A stretch of 20,711 bases of DNA from Tubiluchus corallicola (lineage: Eukaryota; Priapulida; Priapulimorpha; Priapulimorphida; Tubiluchidae). Within the stretch, counting starts at the first letter, position 1. Each line of letters opens with the position of its first letter. The position numbers and the translations under genes were made by a program. Below the pieces are notes generated by a model that saw only the letters and a program-made list of their open reading frames with translations, did not search any database and had not been told where the DNA came from. The stretch is taken from NCBI GenBank assembly GCA_030141605.1, contig JAQGDQ010001930.1, forward strand, positions 1-20,711, read 5' to 3'. Positions 8,867 to 18,813 of the stretch are shown piece by piece.

Positions 8867-8960
8867 CACGGGCGTATTGACCAATAGGCTAGCTATGCTA
8901 TAGCCTAGGGTGCCAAAGTTTGAGGCTAGCCACATTTTAGGCGTCCAGTTAAAAAAAATA
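8867..8960 (+). mobile_element. Possible degenerate hAT-like terminus
   Basis: CACGGGCGTATTGACC begins at 8867 and is followed by a short inverted repeat (AGGCTA...TAGCCT) and AGGGTGCCAAAGTTTGAGG. This word order resembles the 5' ends of some degenerate hAT elements as I remember them. No matching right terminus was found downstream, so the element is incomplete or the resemblance is accidental. Confidence 0.2.
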
Positions 8961-9395
8961 CCTATTCTCCTCGGAACAAGTCCTAAAAATGCACCATAAC
9001 CATTAAGATTTTTAAGAAGAATTCAAAATTCCGAATCACTTATTACACCAAAACTGTTGTATTTTATCAATGACTTAAATGTTGATTTAAGAACTAAATT
9101 TTATACAGGTTTACTGGTAACGCAAGCTCTGTGTGCAATAAGCCAGCATGTAGGTGATTTCAGACGAATTTTTTAAAGTTTATTTATGTTTAGTGTTTTC
9201 CTGTGGTTTAATATTTAGTGAAAGATTTGGTCCCAATTCTGTGTCTACAGCAGAACTCTGCTGCATGTTTTGTAATTTGCAAGCCTTACTATCTTGATAT
9301 TTAAACAGATGTAGCCTAAAATTCGATTTCCAAAGTAGGATTAGAAAGGATTCGATTTAAAAAACTGTATCTGCTGTTAAGTCTTGTTTCAACAA

Positions 9396-9687
9396 GCCTT
9401 TTCATAGTTTCGTTATACGCACGCGCATTTGTTGCAGGTCAAAGGTTAAGTATAGCACGGCAACGCATCTTAACTACAACCATCACGTGACGTGTGTGCA
9501 AAGCAAAGCCGTCTGCCACGTTCAATTCAGTAACTTCAGTTGTTTCACATGGCCTTTACTTAATTATGCATTAGTCTGTCCGTAGAGTGATTTACTAGCA
9601 GGCTTTTGCTTGGGAATAAGGAAAATGAACTAGGTAAGGTTCTAGCTAGCTGTTAAAATGTTACTATTACAACAGCATGGGCTGTGT
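9396..9687 (+). repeat. R1 family, copy 2
   Basis: It matches copies 1 and 3 from GCCTTTTCATAG through GCAGGTCAAAGGTTAAGT, AAGCAAAGCCGTCTGCC, GTAACTTCAGTTGTTTCACATGG and GTAGAGTGATTTACTAGCAG to TTACTATTACAACAGCATGGGCTG. The similarity ends there, earlier than in the other two copies, which suggests a 3' truncation or later insertion. Confidence 0.8.
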
Positions 9688-9999
9688 TTTCTTCCACCTC
9701 AAGCTCTTCATCCAAGGGGTAGACCCCGGAGCCTGGGGATCACAGGACAGCTAGTACAGTGCACAGAGCTCGAGGGCCCGTTTCTTCAGCATAAACTCGT
9801 CCAGGCATCTTTGCCTGACCAAGCGCAAAATGCGAACCTATTAACTTATGGAAATTTAAAGCTGCTACTAATTTTAGGAACGGGAGTGCTGACAGTTTTC
9901 ACAATCGCAGAATGAAACTGTAAACACTGACACAAGAATGAACAGAAGACAGTGTACGTTGAAAAATGGCTGAAAATATTAATATGGGGACACAGTTCG
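9688..9999. other. Unassigned, moderately G+C-rich stretch
   Basis: An 85-codon plus-strand frame starts inside R1 copy 2 (9658) and runs to 9915. Because its start lies in a repeat and the sequence matches no family I recognise, I do not call it a gene. Since a LINE-like remnant follows, this may be part of the same decayed element. Confidence 0.3.
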
Positions 10000-10094
10000 G
10001 TCTGCAAAGCGGCAACAAATACATGGAATGCTTGCCCACTTAATGGAAAAAATCTGCAGTGACTTTAAAAAATTTCAAAAATGAACTGAAAATT
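10000..10094 (+). pseudogene. Decayed LINE ORF2 C-terminus (relic)
   Basis: Two short blocks in neighbouring frames resemble the conserved C-terminal end of non-LTR reverse-transcriptase ORFs, typically an Ala-rich start, then WN.LP, then a FK..LK segment. Block 1 at 10000-10044 reads KAATNTWNACPLN. Block 2 at 10059-10094 reads LKNFKNELKI. A frameshift separates them and stops surround them. The downstream A+T-rich stretch and (TTA)n array could be its 3'UTR and tail. The family assignment is inference from motif order only. Confidence 0.4.
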
Positions 10095-10550
10095 ACTGTA
10101 CCAGCCTTGAAAAAAACTAATATGAAAAGATCAAACCACGCCTTATGTATTATCAACGTTCATCCAGTAGTCTGCTGTCAGTGGCAGATCAAAACCTGTC
10201 GTACATGTACATAACATCAACATATTAAAACCCACTACCCACAAAAAACTCAAGTCACCAACACAAAACATCAATAAAGCACCCAATTTCGATTTTATAC
10301 GTTTAGTATTTCACATAAAACTATTTTGTAGATATTGTAAATGTGTTAAATCTTATGAACAGTGTGAAATGAAATGTAAAATTTTAAAATTATGTATTTT
10401 CATCCTCGCTTGTGTTTCCTATTGTAAGTCTGTTTTATTGTATAACACTATTGCTTACAGCAGATATTGTATATTACTATTGCGACACTATCAGTTTATG
10501 AATGTGTAGTTTATCGTTCAATGATGTGTAATTTTTATAGCAATAGAGAA

Positions 10551-10780
<230 letters not shown>

Positions 10781-11216
10781 TAGACGCGCTCAGATGCGGG
10801 TAAGTCGTAAATTGGCTTCATCAAACTAAGTCTTAAGAAAGCTGAGTGCTTCTTTTATCCTTAAGGTGGATAGAGAAGATCATTAGCTGATTGGTCTACT
10901 CAATGCTGTGTTTTCAAGCTTAATAATTGCTTGACAATGAGAGCAAAAATTACCGCGAGCAAGTGAGGCATTAAAGATTGGAGTAATTAGAGGCAAAATA
11001 ATAGTATCATTATCGAGATACAATTACAAGATTGCAAGATAGAACTAGGTAACATACAGGAAAGCTCTTTGTGATTTGACTTGCTTAGACTTGGTAACCG
11101 TTGAATGGTAGACCAAGGAGAAGCTAAAGGTGGGTCAAAGTTGAAGGATGATCAAACATTTCCCAATCTTCAGTATTTGTGTTATTTTTCGGTCTAAAAC
11201 CCCAAAGTTGATTGTA
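10781..11216. other. Intronic, nothing recognised
   Basis: Unique-looking sequence between two arrays. There are no repeats shared with the window and no splice-flanked coding segment. Confidence 0.5.
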
Positions 11217-13112
11217 GGACACTGGACGCTGGAAGTCAACAGCTAGACACTGGACGCTGGAAGTCAACAGCTAGACACTGGACGCTGGAAGTCAACAGCT
11301 AGACACTGGACGCTGGAAGTCAACAGCTAGACACTGGATGCTGGAAGTCAACAGCTAGACAGTGCGTGCTGGAAGTCAACAGCTAGACACTAGACGCTGG
11401 AAGTCAACAGCTAGACAGTGCATGCTGGAAGTCAACAGCTAGACAGTGCGTGCTGGAAGTCAACAGCTAGACACTGGACGCTGGAAGTCAACAGCTAGAC
11501 ACTGGACGCTGGAAGTCAACAGCTAGACACTGGACGCTGGAAGTCAACAGCTAGACACTGGACGCTGGAAGTCAACAGCTAGACACTGGAAGCTGGAAAT
11601 TAACAGCTAGGCACTGGACGCTGAAAGTCAACAGCTAGACACTGGACGCTGGAAGTCAACATCTAGACACTGGACGCTGGAAGTTAACAGCTAGACATTG
11701 GACGCCAGAAGTCAACAGCTAAACAGTGGATGCCGGAAGTCAACAGCTAGACACTGGACGCCAGAAGTCAACAGCTAGACACTGGACGCTGGAAGTCAAC
11801 AGCTACACACTGGACGCCGGAAGTCAACAGCTAGACACTGGACGCCAGAAGTCAACAGCTAGACACTGGACGCTGGAAGTCAACAGCTAGACACTGGACG
11901 CTGGAAGTCAACAGCTAGACACTGGACGCTGGAAGTCAACAGCTAGACACTGGACGCTGGAAGTCAACAGCTAGACACTGGAAGCTGGAAATCAACAGCT
12001 AGGCACTGGACGCTGAAAGTCAACAGCTAGACACTGGACGCTGGAAGTCAACATCTAGACACTGGACGCTGGAAGTTAACAGCTAGACATTGGACGCCAG
12101 AAGTCAACAGCTAAACAGTGGATGCCGGAAGTCAACAGCTAGACACTGGACGCCAGAAGTCAACAGCTAGACACTGGACGCTGGAAGTCAACAGCTACAC
12201 ACTGGATGCCGGAAGTCAACAGCTAGACACTGGACGCCAGAAGTCAACAGCTAGACACTGGACGCTGGAAGTCAACAGCTAGACATTGGACGCTGGAAGT
12301 CAACAGCTAGACATCGGACGCCAGAAGTCAACAGCTAAACAGTGGATGCTGGAAGTCAACAGCTAGACACGACGCCAGAAGTCAACAGCTAGACACTGGA
12401 CGTTGGAAGTCAACAGCTAAACAGTGCACGCTGGAAGTCAACAGCTAAACAGTGGACGCTGGAAGTCAACAGCTAAACACTGGATGCTGGAAATCAGCAG
12501 CTAGACACTGGATGCTGGAAGTCAACAGCTAGACAGTGCGTGCTGGAAGTCAACAGCTAGACAGTGCGTGCTGGAAGTCAACAGCTAGACAGTGCGTGCT
12601 GGAAGTCAACAGCTAGCCACTAGACGCTGGAAGTCAACAGCTACACAGTGCGTGCTGGAAGTCAACAGCTAGACAGTGCGTGCTGGAAGTCAACAGCTAG
12701 CCACTAGACGATGGAAGTCAACAGCTACACACTGGATGCTGGAAGTCAACAGCTACACACTGGAAGCTGGAAGTGAACAGCTAGACACTAGACGGTGGAA
12801 GTGAACAGCTAGACACTGGACACTGGAAGTCAACAGCTAGACATTGGACGCTGGAAGTGAACAGCTAGACATTGGACGCTGGAAGTCAACAGCTAGACAC
12901 TGGACGCTGGAAGTCAACAGCTAAACAGTGGACGCTGGAAGTCAACAGCTAGACACTGGACGCTGGAAGTGAACAGCTAGACATTGGACGCTGGAAGTCA
13001 ACAGCTAGACACTGGACGCTGGAAGTCAACAGCTAGCCACTGGACGCTGGGAGTGAACAGCTATACACTGGACACCAGAAACCAGCACCCCGACATTGGA
13101 TGCTTTGAATTA
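11217..13112 (+). repeat. 28-bp minisatellite, about 67 monomers, with a 14-monomer higher-order unit
   Basis: The monomer core is CTGGACGCTGGAAGTCAA followed by CAGCTAGACA, period 28. Variants include CAGTGCGTGCTGG, CATTGGACGCCAG, AACAGTGGATGCCGG and CACTAGACGCTGG. One 2-bp deletion (AGACACGACGCC, about 12367) shifts the phase. A diagnostic series starting at GACACTGGAAGCTGGAAAT (about 11582 and 11974) and running through AACATCTAG, GGAAGTTAAC, AACAGTGGATGCCGG and CTACACACTGG is repeated at a spacing of exactly 392 bp, which is 14 x 28. A partial third round is visible at about 12308-12412. The period is not a multiple of 3 and CTAG supplies stops, so the array is non-coding in all frames. 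Copies at the right end are degenerate. Confidence 0.97.
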
Positions 13113-13449
13113 CCGCAGGCTTAATATTGATCTGAAGCAACCTTGAAGTTTTAGCCATTTACGTTTTTTTAACCAGGAGTGAAATGGACAAAAAATTGTC
13201 TAAATCAGTAATGCAACTCTGTAAGTGAAGACGTCGTATGTTGTTAACCTGCCTGAAGCTTGTCAATGGTTGAAAGCTTTTCTCACGGGCAACTCATTCA
13301 CAGAGTTATTGACCAAATCATGCAGTTCCTTTCCTGTACAGTTTAATAAACCTCAATATCGCATCGGGCACTCAGCTATTAATGTTGGATAATTGTGGGG
13401 GACCAAATTCAGTCCATCTAGGGTAGTCCAGCCAATGTAGGATACTGAA
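13113..13449. other. Intronic, nothing recognised
   Basis: Unique-looking sequence to the right of the minisatellite. No open frame or known repeat is recognised. Confidence 0.45.
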
Positions 13450-13720
13450 CTGGTAGACTGTTTTTCCCACTCTGCTAGTTAAAGACATGCAGAGGGTATT
13501 GGTAACGCATCCGGTTTCCATCTGGGTGGTTCAATAATGGGGTCCAGTCTAAAAATGGTACCTGTTGTTGTCCTGCCAGGCGCATGGTAGTTAGGGTAAA
13601 AATCGGGTAACAACAATCTCTGTTATATAGGTGTAGAATTATTATTTGCAGTCGGTAAAAAGCCTTTTGAGCTGATGTCAATTGTTCATCACATCCAGAC
13701 TTTAAATAAAAATTATGATG
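13450..13720 (+). mobile_element. Possible tRNA-derived SINE
   Basis: GTATTGGTAACGCATCCGG (about 13497) followed by TTTCCATCTGGGTGGTTCAA resembles the D-arm, anticodon arm and B-box order of a tRNA (GGTNACGC..., then GGTTCAA). An unrelated body follows, then TAAATAAAAATTATGATG leading into a (TTA)n tail. This is the head-body-tail plan of a tRNA-derived SINE. The A box is poor and no target-site duplication was identified, so the call is tentative. It is not a functional tRNA. Confidence 0.35.
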
Positions 13721-13875
<155 letters not shown>

Positions 13876-14329
13876 TGGGGAGGTCAGTAGACAAAAGCAA
13901 TTAAAAAAATTAAGCACTCAGAAGCTGTTTACGTGTTGATCACCCATCCATTTACTAACTAGGTCTAGTACTGCTTAACTCTCGTAACCATTACATACAG
14001 TGACTACTCGGTTTATTTGTAAGTATTTTGTAATATAATGTAATAACTTTCTTAAATATCGCTGAGTATGATATATTGAATTAAAGTGTTTTGAATTTAA
14101 ATTGAATTGTCACTAGATTTTTGGAGAACCACAATTCTGAATAAAAGAAACGGTTCAACAACTGCTGATGAAAATAGAGTAGATTCCACCAAATTCGTCA
14201 TCAGACGCAAAACAAGAAACAAAACAAAGTTCAAAAACCTTTTGATAATGAAATGATAAATTAAGTAATGTTTCAATAGTCGTTTGTGTCTTGCTTTTTT
14301 AGTATCAATCGAACTGAACTAAACTGATA
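13876..14329. other. Intronic, nothing recognised
   Basis: A+T-rich unique sequence grading at its right end into the degenerate GAACT-type repeats. Confidence 0.45.
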
Positions 14330-15290
14330 AGTGTAAGAAACTGAATTGAGTTGAATTGAACTGAGTAAAAAAGTTTTATGGACTAAACTGTATTGAACTG
14401 AATCAAAAAGTATAATGAATTTAGTTCAACTACAAAATGTAATGAATTAAACTGTATTGAACTGAACTAAAAAGTGCAGTGAAATAAATAGAATAGCATT
14501 GATTTGAATTGAACTGAACTAAAAAATGCAGTGAAATGAATAGAATAGCATTGATTTGAATTGAACTGAACTAAATAATGCAGTGAAATAAATAGAATAG
14601 CATTGATTTGAATTGAACTGAACTAAAAAATGCAGTGAAATGAATAGAATAGAATTGATTTGAATTGAACTGAATTAAAAAGTGCAGTGAAATAAATAGA
14701 ATTGAATTGATTTGAATTGAACTGAACTAAATAATGCAGTGAAATGAATAGAATAGCACTGATTTGAATTGAACTGAACTAAAAAATGCAGTGAAATGAA
14801 TAGAATAGAATTGATTTGAATTGAACTGAATTAAAAAGTGCAGTGAAATAAATAGAATTGAATTGATTTGAATTGAACTGAACTGAATAATGCAGTGAAA
14901 TGAATAGAATAGAATTGATTTGAATTGAACTGAATTAAAAAGTGCAGTGAAATAAATAGAATTGAGTTGATTTGAATTGAACTGAACTAAATAATGCAGT
15001 GAAATGAATAGAATAGAATTGATTTGAATTGAACTGAATTAAAAAGTGTGGTGAAATAAATAGAATTGAATTGATTTGAATTGAACTGAACTAAAAAGTG
15101 TAGTGAAATAAATAGAATTGAGTTGATTTGAATTGAACTGAACTAAATAATGCAGTGAAATGAATAGAATAGAATTGATTTGAATTGAACTGAATTAAAA
15201 AGTGCAGTGAAATAAATAGAATTGAATTGATTTGAATTGAACTGAACTAAAAAGTGTAGTGAAATAAATAGAATTGAACTGAACTTCGCT
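14330..15290 (+). repeat. 52-bp minisatellite built on GAACT/GAATT pentamers
   Basis: The landmark TGCAGTGAAAT (or TGTAG/TGTGG) occurs at 14475, 14527, 14579, 14631 and so on every 52 bp to 15255. That is 16 units without a single indel. Degenerate units extend left to about 14330. Units alternate between an N type (AAATGAATAGAATAG) and a T type (AAATAAATAGAATTG). An N-T-T trio, 156 bp, is repeated at the right end (14995 and 15151). Each unit contains TTGAATTGAACTGAACT, itself a run of degenerate pentamers. There is no coding capacity. Confidence 0.97.
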
Positions 15291-15685
15291 AAACAATGTA
15301 ACGAACCGAACCAGAATGAAACTGAGCTTAGCTAAACTGATCTGAATGAGACAGTCTGACAGTTAGCTAACCTTTATAACGTCACTAAATTTAGAACTAA
15401 TCAATCTAAAAGCTGACCTGATGCGTGGGAGTGAAGCCAAAACCATTTGCGCAGACGTAGCGTGGTTTTACACGGGAATGGGTTTTTTACGACGCCGTCT
15501 ATCCTTGAAGCCAGATCACTTTGATGCGGGGAGTTTGGTTTGCGCATGCGCGTTAGCGTTGCAAATTATGCCAAGCGTGCTAAGAGCATATTCTGTGTGT
15601 AAATTGAAGAAAATGCGTATGTTAGCCTTTGTTAACGAGTTGGTTTATATTACATTACGACTGAAAACGTTCACGGCATTTGTAG
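15291..15685. other. Intronic stretch with an unassigned open frame
   Basis: A plus-strand frame from ATG 15421 has about 85 codons of non-repetitive, natural-looking composition before it enters the TTG array. I recognise no domain, and there are no LRR features. A palindromic TGCGCATGCGC-type sequence lies at 15541. It could be a decayed mobile element; evidence for a gene is insufficient. Confidence 0.25.
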
Positions 15686-15763
15686 TGTTGTTGTTGTTGT
15701 TGCTGTTGTTGTTGTTGTTGTTGTTGTCGTTGTTGTTGTCGTTGTTGTCGTTGTTGTTGTTGT
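15686..15763. repeat. (TTG)n microsatellite
   Basis: Imperfect TTG repeats with TCG and CTG variants. On the minus strand this is CAA/CAG-type. Confidence 0.95.
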
Positions 15764-15839
15764 CTTTGTATCGGAACAATATCTTTGTATAGCTAAAGGT
15801 CATATATCAATGCGAATATGTCAAAATGAACATTAAGTT

Positions 15840-15900
15840 ATGATGATGACGATAATGACGATGATGACGATGATGATGATGATAATGATGATGATGTTGT

Positions 15901-15953
<53 letters not shown>

Positions 15954-15996
15954 CTGATGCTGATGTTGTTGCTGTTGCTGTTGCTGCTGCCGCTGC
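15840..15996. repeat. Compound (ATG)n / (TTGCTG)n microsatellite
   Basis: ATG/ACG units (15840-15896) change abruptly to TTG and then TTGCTG hexamers and CTG units (15897-15996). The minus-strand frame reads polyGln with His interruptions for about 30 residues. Its flanks show no gene-like features, so I treat it as simple repeat within the intron. Confidence 0.95.
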
Positions 15997-16548
15997 AAAA
16001 AAACAAAAATCAAATCACAATTGACGTCAGATATCACCCAAAACTCTAAGCTCAGTTTCAATGAGTGCACAAGTTTTTCCTGTTTAGGTCTGGGGGGGGG
16101 AGGCAAAGGAGGATTGCTACAAAATATAACAAATTTATTGTATGCATAGTCTACGTACTGACTAAGTGACTGATACCCATGGTCATACTGCTTTCACAGG
16201 AAGTATGCGTTTAGCCTGTAAGGCTTTTTGGAAGGTTGTATAAATATAAATGGCAGTATAAGTGACATTTTTAATTCATCATATATTAGATACACCTCCT
16301 TCATTTTAAATGCTTGCATTGTAATAGCATTTTTATAATATTCCTTTTTTATTTCATTTATTACTTATTTTGCTCATTTGCACCTTGTGTATTTTTAGCA
16401 CTTGTATGTTTACTTGTATTTCAGTATATAATTTCACTATAATTTTGTGGCACCCGTGTACTGAATTAAAAATAAAATTCGAAAATTCTAAATAGTTTCT
16501 TGTTTAATATGATCGGAATAATGTGTTTTTTTCTTTTTGGGTCACCAG

Positions 16549-16692
16549 GTACTTGGATCACAACAACATTACTCACGTAGACGACTACGCTTTCAGGAAT
16601 AATGGTTTGCTCAACACTCTGACTCTAAGCGTCAATCCCATATTCAATGTCAGTAGGAACGCTTTCTCTAATCTTCCCAACCTTAAGAAACT
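16549..16692 (+). CDS. LRR protein, internal exon B (two leucine-rich repeats)
   Basis: This is a 144-nt internal exon of the same LRR gene. The acceptor is a T-rich tract ending GGGTCACCAG (16539-16548) and the donor is GTAAGT at 16693. Phase is 2 at both ends: the first G completes TTG (Leu) after exon A, and the final CT is completed by the T of exon A'. Repeat 1 starts LYLDHNNITHVDDYAF. Repeat 2 starts LTLSVNPIFNVSRNAF and ends NLPNLKK before the split Leu. Each repeat is exactly 24 residues. The NPI..V.R.AF..LP.L pattern also occurs in LGR4/5/6-type receptor ectodomains and in several other extracellular LRR proteins, so it suggests but does not prove a receptor. There are two N-x-S/T sites (NIT at the start, NVS in repeat 2), fitting a secreted or surface location. 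The ORF at 16647-16862 overlapping its 3' end is in another frame and is spurious. Confidence 0.88.
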
Positions 16693-16725
16693 GTAAGTAC
16701 AGGCAGCTCCGCGTTTACGTAATCA

Positions 16726-17035
16726 GCCTTTTCACAGTTTTGTTGTGCGCACGCGCATTTGCTGTAGGTCAAAGGTTAAGTGTACCTCAGCAACGCATGT
16801 CGACTACAACCGTCACGAGAGATTTAGGTAAAGCAAGGCGCTCAGCCGCATCAGTTAAGTAATGTCCGTTGCTTTACGTGGACTTTACTTAATTATGCAT
16901 TCATCTGTGCGTAGAGTGATTTACTAACAAGATCTTACTTGGGGACAAGAAAAAAATGAACTAGGTGAGGTTCTAGCTAGCTGTTAAAACTGTTACTATT
17001 ACAATAGCATGGGCTGCGAGGCATTCTCAAGTGTA
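16726..17035 (+). repeat. R1 family, copy 3
   Basis: It matches copies 1 and 2 from GCCTTTTCACAG through GTAGGTCAAAGGTTAAGT, TTAATTATGCATTCATCTG and GTAGAGTGATTTACTA to GCATGGGCTGCGAGGCATTC. It is the longest copy and begins only 33 bp after the exon B donor. The insertion therefore landed very close to a splice site without damaging GTAAGT. Confidence 0.8.
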
Positions 17036-18262
17036 CTGTAACGTCCATTTCAGCTTCCCACATAAACGGACTTGTGCAGTGGCTTGCGTCATGTGAGTGT
17101 GGTGTTTGTTCAGTTGGTCTGTCAGTTGGTTGGTCATCTCGGTTGCAGAGTTAGGAAAGAAAACACAAACTCTACTCATTTTTGGCCCTTCTATGCTGTG
17201 CATATCATTATGTATTCTACCTTTTGTTCAAATGTGGAAGTAAAATACCATTAGCATTAAAAAGATCTTTTCTATAGCCTATAAACCATAATGGCCACTA
17301 GCTAAGGTTAGTAAGTACTGCGGGAGGGCCAGTTTAATCGCTTGTAATGATAGCTGTAGGAAGCCAGCGTATACATATGCCTACGTCTACTCTCACAGGT
17401 ATCGAAAAGAGGTCAGCAATTTTATTCCAGGTACGGCACGTAGACTGATATGACGTGCAAGTAATATTGTCCACGTAGTCAGTTATATTGTATGGTGACT
17501 TTGTTCATGAGGTCTGAAACCATTGGACAACTGAGTGGGCAGATGTTTTTGGTGGTAGAGATTTCCACGAAGTTTGGTGACAATTAAGACTTTGTCTCAT
17601 TGCTGTGATCGTATTGTTGGGAAGTGCTGTGGGCGTACCGACAAACCGTTGACAGGCGGATCCATGTTTGAGGTGACGAGGCACCCCCAGTACGGTAACA
17701 ACCCAGAGACAGTAAGTTGCACGATTTAGTATTTGCTTATCTGATGTTAGCAGTTGCGTGGAAGTTGGACTTAACCTCCTTGCTATTCGAGAAATTGGTA
17801 GTGATAGTAATAGACACTGAGCTGCAACCTCATCATAGAGGCGCCCCACGTTAAACTTGGTACTACGCAACCTCCATGGTGAGATAATGCCGGTTGATCA
17901 TCGTAGCGCTAGCGAGGACTACATCATTTGGGGTGGAATGTAGTTAGGTAAATAGGTACTCCTTTTAGTTAGGTTTAGCTGTTGTGCATTATTTGCCAAT
18001 TTATTTGTTTGTTTATCGACTTGATAGTGTAAGTCTACTGTAAGTAGATACCGTAATATTTAGCACATTCAAACGTAGTTAAATTAGTGCTTGACTAATG
18101 ATAGTGTTTTTTTATACATTTTTTATTTGTTTGCTTAATAATTATTTCTACAATATTTATGCAATTGATTGTTTGTGCATTAGTTGCCTACACATCGTCG
18201 TTTGCATTATCACAGTGAGTACAACAGGTTACTCCAAGCAAAGTAAACTGCACATCCCACAT
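17036..18262. other. Intronic, no gene called
   Basis: A 121-codon minus-strand frame lies at 17505-17870, somewhat richer in G+C than its surroundings. It is Ser/Thr/Leu-rich with no motif I recognise, and open sequence continues past its stop toward 17340 in the same frame. It may be a decayed transposable-element frame. The rest is A+T-rich and shows no repeats shared with the window. Confidence 0.35.
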
Positions 18263-18418
<156 letters not shown>

Positions 18419-18669
18419 ATCATCATCATGATCATCATCATCGTCATCGCCACCATCGCCGTCGTTATCATCATCATCGTCGTCGTCGTCATCATCATCA
18501 CCATCATCTTCTTTATCGTCATCATCATCATCATCATCATCAGCATAAGTTTATTCTATGGAGGGAGATGGCTGAGTGTGAAAACGTTACAATGTACAAG
18601 CGAATGCTTTTTGTAATTTTGCACGAATTTGTGTTACTAAGATGCTTTACACTCGTTTTTCTTTTGCAG

Positions 18670-18813
18670 TTCATTAGCAAACTGTCGTGTGGAGACAATT
18701 TCGCCAAGAGCTTTTCACGGTCTTTCGAACTTGATCAATCTATTTCTGGACAACAATCGATTACTGAGTATTCCGTCCGAATCTCTTTTACCTCTTCGCA
18801 GTTTGCAAGTATT
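18670..18813 (+). CDS. LRR protein, internal exon A' (second copy of exon A)
   Basis: A 144-nt exon identical in sequence to exon A, including the TTTTGCAG acceptor, the GTAAGT donor and the TACTAA branch-like site. Its first T completes the CT left by exon B, giving Leu, so B-A' is in frame. Splicing A-B-A' adds two LRRs without frame disruption; skipping it, or using it in place of A, would also keep the frame. It encodes LSLANCRVETISPRAF... and LFLDNNRLLSIPSESL.... Whether it is a real extra exon or the other haplotype's exon A cannot be settled here. Confidence 0.8.

Noticed and set aside
9658-9915. 85-codon ORF with a hydrophobic C-terminus
   Set aside because: It starts inside R1 copy 2, has no recognisable domain and runs into a decayed LINE-like region.
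11217-13112. CRISPR array
   Set aside because: The 28-bp units are directly contiguous with no unique spacers, and the setting is an animal intron.
15807-16106. PolyGln/His minus-strand protein
   Set aside because: The Gln run is the TTG/CTG microsatellite; the flanking residues show no domain, and the region lies within the LRR gene intron.
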